14,904 bases of DNA, taken from the NCBI GenBank assembly GCA_903928395.1, contig CAIYQS010000030.1:1-14904 (forward strand), written 5' to 3'. The translations under genes were made by a program, and so were the position numbers. Each line of letters opens with the position of its first letter. Within the stretch, counting starts at the first letter, position 1. Shown one piece after another: positions 12,527-14,904 of the stretch. The notes beneath the pieces were generated by a model, which saw nothing but the letters and a program-made list of their open reading frames with translations, did no database searches and was not told the DNA's origin. The stretch comes from an uncultured Actinomycetes bacterium (GTDB lineage Bacteria > Actinomycetota > Actinomycetes > Nanopelagicales > Nanopelagicaceae).

Positions 12527-14904
12527 CCCACGATCCCAGCATACGAAACAATTCCACGGTCAATTCGCTTCAGGGCATTTGATACCGTCTGTGAGAGATG
12601 GGGAGACGCATTGCCGATTTGACGCAAGAGATCGATGATTTGTTTCATTGATCGAACGAAATCACCCACCGTCAGTTCAGTTCCCCGCAAAATACTTCCA
12701 AGGGAGTGACCACTTGCCCAGCGGAAAGAGGCCCAACAGAATGCTAGATCGGGTTCTCGCATCGGTTCTAATCCAATCTCAATTTCATCGGCATGGATAA
12801 CAGACCACTGGTGAATCAGATCGGAAAGTGATTCTTCTACTGCGCCTTTAGGAATTTTAGGTGATTCATCCCTACGGGCCTCGAAAACCAATGCCGACAG
12901 AACAGAAACCATTTCAGGGCCATCTAGAGTATCAAAACTCCCCCGCTTAATTAATTCTGCAATAAGAAGGTCGGTTTCTCCGTAAATCTTTGCGAGAAGG
13001 ACTCCCCATTCGGTAATCACTCCATTACGTAGATAGCCCGAGCGCTCCAACATAATTTGAACCTTATCAAAACGCTTTGCAATTAAATCGGTTCGACTAC
13101 TCACCCTTTCCGATAGCCCGTTGGTTTCGCGAACTAGTCGATCAACTTTTTCGGCGATCCGGGAATGAGCTTCTCTTTCGCCACAGGAATGGCAAGGATG
13201 TTGACGTAACGCTTTCCGAGCAGCAATAAGTTCCTCTTCTGCGACTAAACGTTTTGCTTTGGTGAGTTTTGCAAAAGATTTCTCGATTGCCTTAATCTCA
13301 GCACGAATTTCGGCATATTCTTCAAAATCACCAGCGTGGCAGGTCATCGATTCACGAAGTTGATCTGTGGCTGCTTGATTTCGCTTGATTTGGCGAGCCA
13401 AACCAACAACGGCTTTATCGGCTTGATATTGTGCAAAGGAAGATTCGAGTGATGATCTAGCAGCGAGGCTTCCAAATCTGGATATCAAATTAATAGTCAT
13501 ATTATAAGTAGGCTTAAAGCTGCTTTTTAACGGATAAGTTCGAGTCGAAGCTAAACCTGCAACTGAACCAGAATCTATCTCTTTGCTCCACAAAATAACG
13601 GCGTTGCCCTCTACGTCAATTCCACGTCGACCGGCACGGCCGGTTAATTGCGTGAATTCACCAGGAGAAATCGCAACGTGAGCCTCCCCATTCCACTTCA
13701 CTAACTTTTCCAAGACAACTGTACGGGCCGGCATATTAATTCCTAACGCCAATGTCTCAGTAGCAAAAACACATTTGACTAGTCCGAGCTGAAAGAGTTC
13801 CTCGACGGTTTCCTTAAAAGAAGGCAACAATCCGGCATGGTGCGCAGCAATTCCACGTTCGAGACCATCCAACCATTCCGAAAATCCGAGAACGACTAAA
13901 TCCTCCTCTGGAATATTGGATGTTGCTCGGAAGGCTATTTCTCTAATCTGGCTCCGCTCATCTGCATTTGTGAGGCGGATACCTGCGACCAAGCATTGAT
14001 GTACGGCTGCGGAACAAGCGTTGCGAGAAAAAATAAAGGTGATCGCCGGTAGAAGTCCTTCGCGGTCTAGTTTTTCAATAACTTCAGGACGACTCAAAGT
14101 CTTTACATTCGGCCCACGATCATTCCAGCCACTATTTCGTCCGCCATTTCGCGATTTGTGGTTTGAAGGCGTTCCCCGAGTACTCCGATAACTTTCTTTC
14201 TCGAGCCGAACTATTTCGGGATTGACTCGGCCGTCATCCACAAAGAGATCAAGGAGACGATTGTTGAAGAGGACGTGTTGATAAAGCGGGACAGGGCGAT
14301 TTTCGGAGACGATTACATCGGTATTACCTCGAACCATATTGAGCCAATCACCAAATTCTTCGGCATTTGAAACTGTTGCCGACAACGAAGCAACTTGGGT
14401 GCTCTCGGGGAGGTGAATCAGTATTTCCTCCCAGACTGCACCGCGAAATTTATCGGCCAAATAATGAACTTCATCCATTACGACAAATTGCAAATTTTCG
14501 AGGGTTCTGGAATCCGAATAGATCATGTTGCGAAGAACTTCGGTGGTCATCACAACAATATTTGCCTCGGAATTTATGGAGGTATCACCAGTCAGCAATC
14601 CAACATTGGCCTCACCAAACATCGCCTTGAAATCTGAGTACTTTTGATTGGAAAGCGCCTTGATAGGAGCAGTGTAGAAACACTTTTTACCCTGACTCAT
14701 TGCTAAAAAAGCGGCGAACTCTCCAACCACAGTCTTCCCGGCGCCAGTTGGTGCTGCGACAAGCACTCCCCTGCCTGACTCCAGGGAATGGCATCCACTA
14801 ATCTGAAAATCGTCCAACGGAAAATCAAATTTACTTGCAAATTGATTTGTGTGTTTGAATGCATTGCGCTGAGTAGCGGCTGCATATCTCTCTGCCGGAG
14901 TTGT
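12523..14904 (-). CDS. helY: DEAD/DEAH-box helicase of the HelY/Ski2-Mtr4 family (5' end cut)
   Basis: Superfamily 2 helicase, probably acting on RNA. The frame is open to the right edge of the window, so the first few codons are missing. Numbering from the first visible residue, TPAERYAAATQ opens the protein, as expected near the N-terminus of HelY, so little is lost. Motifs: APTGAGKT (51-58), DEVH (144-147), SAT (175-177), QLTGRAGRRG (419-428), then a helical region with a CHSC pair of cysteines (571 and 574) and a C-terminal DSHCT-like domain. At 793 visible residues it is shorter than M. tuberculosis HelY (about 906). A basic Arg/Gly/Asn/Ser-rich insert lies at about 240-268. The TTG at 14817 is internal: upstream codons continue the conserved FDFPLDDFQ. 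Confidence 0.93.
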   Translation of the reverse strand, partial: TTPAERYAAATQRNAFKHTNQFASKFDFPLDDFQISGCHSLESGRGVLVAAPTGAGKTVVGEFAAFLAMSQGKKCFYTAPIKALSNQKYSDFKAMFGEANVGLLTGDTSINSEANIVVMTTEVLRNMIYSDSRTLENLQFVVMDEVHYLADKFRGAVWEEILIHLPESTQVASLSATVSNAEEFGDWLNMVRGNTDVIVSENRPVPLYQHVLFNNRLLDLFVDDGRVNPEIVRLEKESYRSTRGTPSNHKSRNGGRNSGWNDRGPNVKTLSRPEVIEKLDREGLLPAITFIFSRNACSAAVHQCLVAGIRLTNADERSQIREIAFRATSNIPEEDLVVLGFSEWLDGLERGIAAHHAGLLPSFKETVEELFQLGLVKCVFATETLALGINMPARTVVLEKLVKWNGEAHVAISPGEFTQLTGRAGRRGIDVEGNAVILWSKEIDSGSVAGLASTRTYPLKSSFKPTYNMTINLISRFGSLAARSSLESSFAQYQADKAVVGLARQIKRNQAATDQLRESMTCHAGDFEEYAEIRAEIKAIEKSFAKLTKAKRLVAEEELIAARKALRQHPCHSCGEREAHSRIAEKVDRLVRETNGLSERVSSRTDLIAKRFDKVQIMLERSGYLRNGVITEWGVLLAKIYGETDLLIAELIKRGSFDTLDGPEMVSVLSALVFEARRDESPKIPKGAVEESLSDLIHQWSVIHADEIEIGLEPMREPDLAFCWASFRWASGHSLGSILRGTELTVGDFVRSMKQIIDLLRQIGNASPHLSQTVSNALKRIDRGIVSYAGIVG

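Noticed and set aside
14815..14817. TTG as the helY start codon
   Set aside because: Reading further upstream stays open to the window edge and gives the conserved HelY N-terminal pattern ending in FDFPLDDFQ, so this codon is an internal Leu.

Overview
The window reads as chromosomal DNA from a member of the Actinomycetota with moderate rather than high GC. Two things point there. First, the block CDP-alcohol phosphatidyltransferase, gcvH, GarA/OdhI-type FHA protein, FtsR-type MerR regulator, bifunctional nuclease, second MerR regulator, gcvP matches the Mycobacterium tuberculosis order Rv1822 to Rv1832. Second, the minus-strand genes are a HelY-type helicase, a FEN-like exonuclease and a Ppm1-type polyprenol-phosphate mannose synthase, all characteristic of actinobacteria. 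Compact spacing (1 to 4 base start/stop overlaps) and moderate GC would fit a streamlined lineage such as freshwater Nanopelagicales, but that is inference.

Layout. Positions 1-280 are an AT-rich non-coding stretch (about 24% G+C over the first 240 bases) carrying a cluster of ATCGAT palindromes, a possible 14-codon leader peptide and a possible hairpin. Positions 281-4282 hold a tightly packed plus-strand run: aroH (chorismate mutase), tyrA (prephenate dehydrogenase), a fused cmk-der gene (CMP kinase joined to the double GTPase Der) and a CDP-alcohol phosphatidyltransferase. Positions 4311-10065 hold the conserved actinobacterial block: gcvH, the FHA gene, ftsR, the bifunctional nuclease, a ResR-like MerR gene and gcvP. 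A CBM9-like gene (10062-10865) is translationally coupled to gcvP. Converging on it from the right edge are three minus-strand genes joined by 4-base overlaps: helY (5' end cut by the window edge), a 5'-3' exonuclease, and ppm1.

How the genes work together. AroH and TyrA perform consecutive steps from chorismate towards tyrosine. GcvH and GcvP are two of the four glycine cleavage proteins; GcvT and the lipoamide dehydrogenase are not in the window. Between them lie the FHA switch protein (in relatives a brake on 2-oxoglutarate dehydrogenase) and two MerR regulators tied in relatives to cell division and growth. Ppm1 makes the lipid-linked mannose donor for envelope glycans. The helicase and exonuclease look like a nucleic-acid processing pair.

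No mobile element, CRISPR array, tRNA, rRNA or riboswitch was recognised. Most of the window is ordinary core genome. The parts that deserve a second look are the ATCGAT array with the putative Tyr-Phe leader upstream of aroH, and the cytosolic CBM9-like protein coupled to gcvP.
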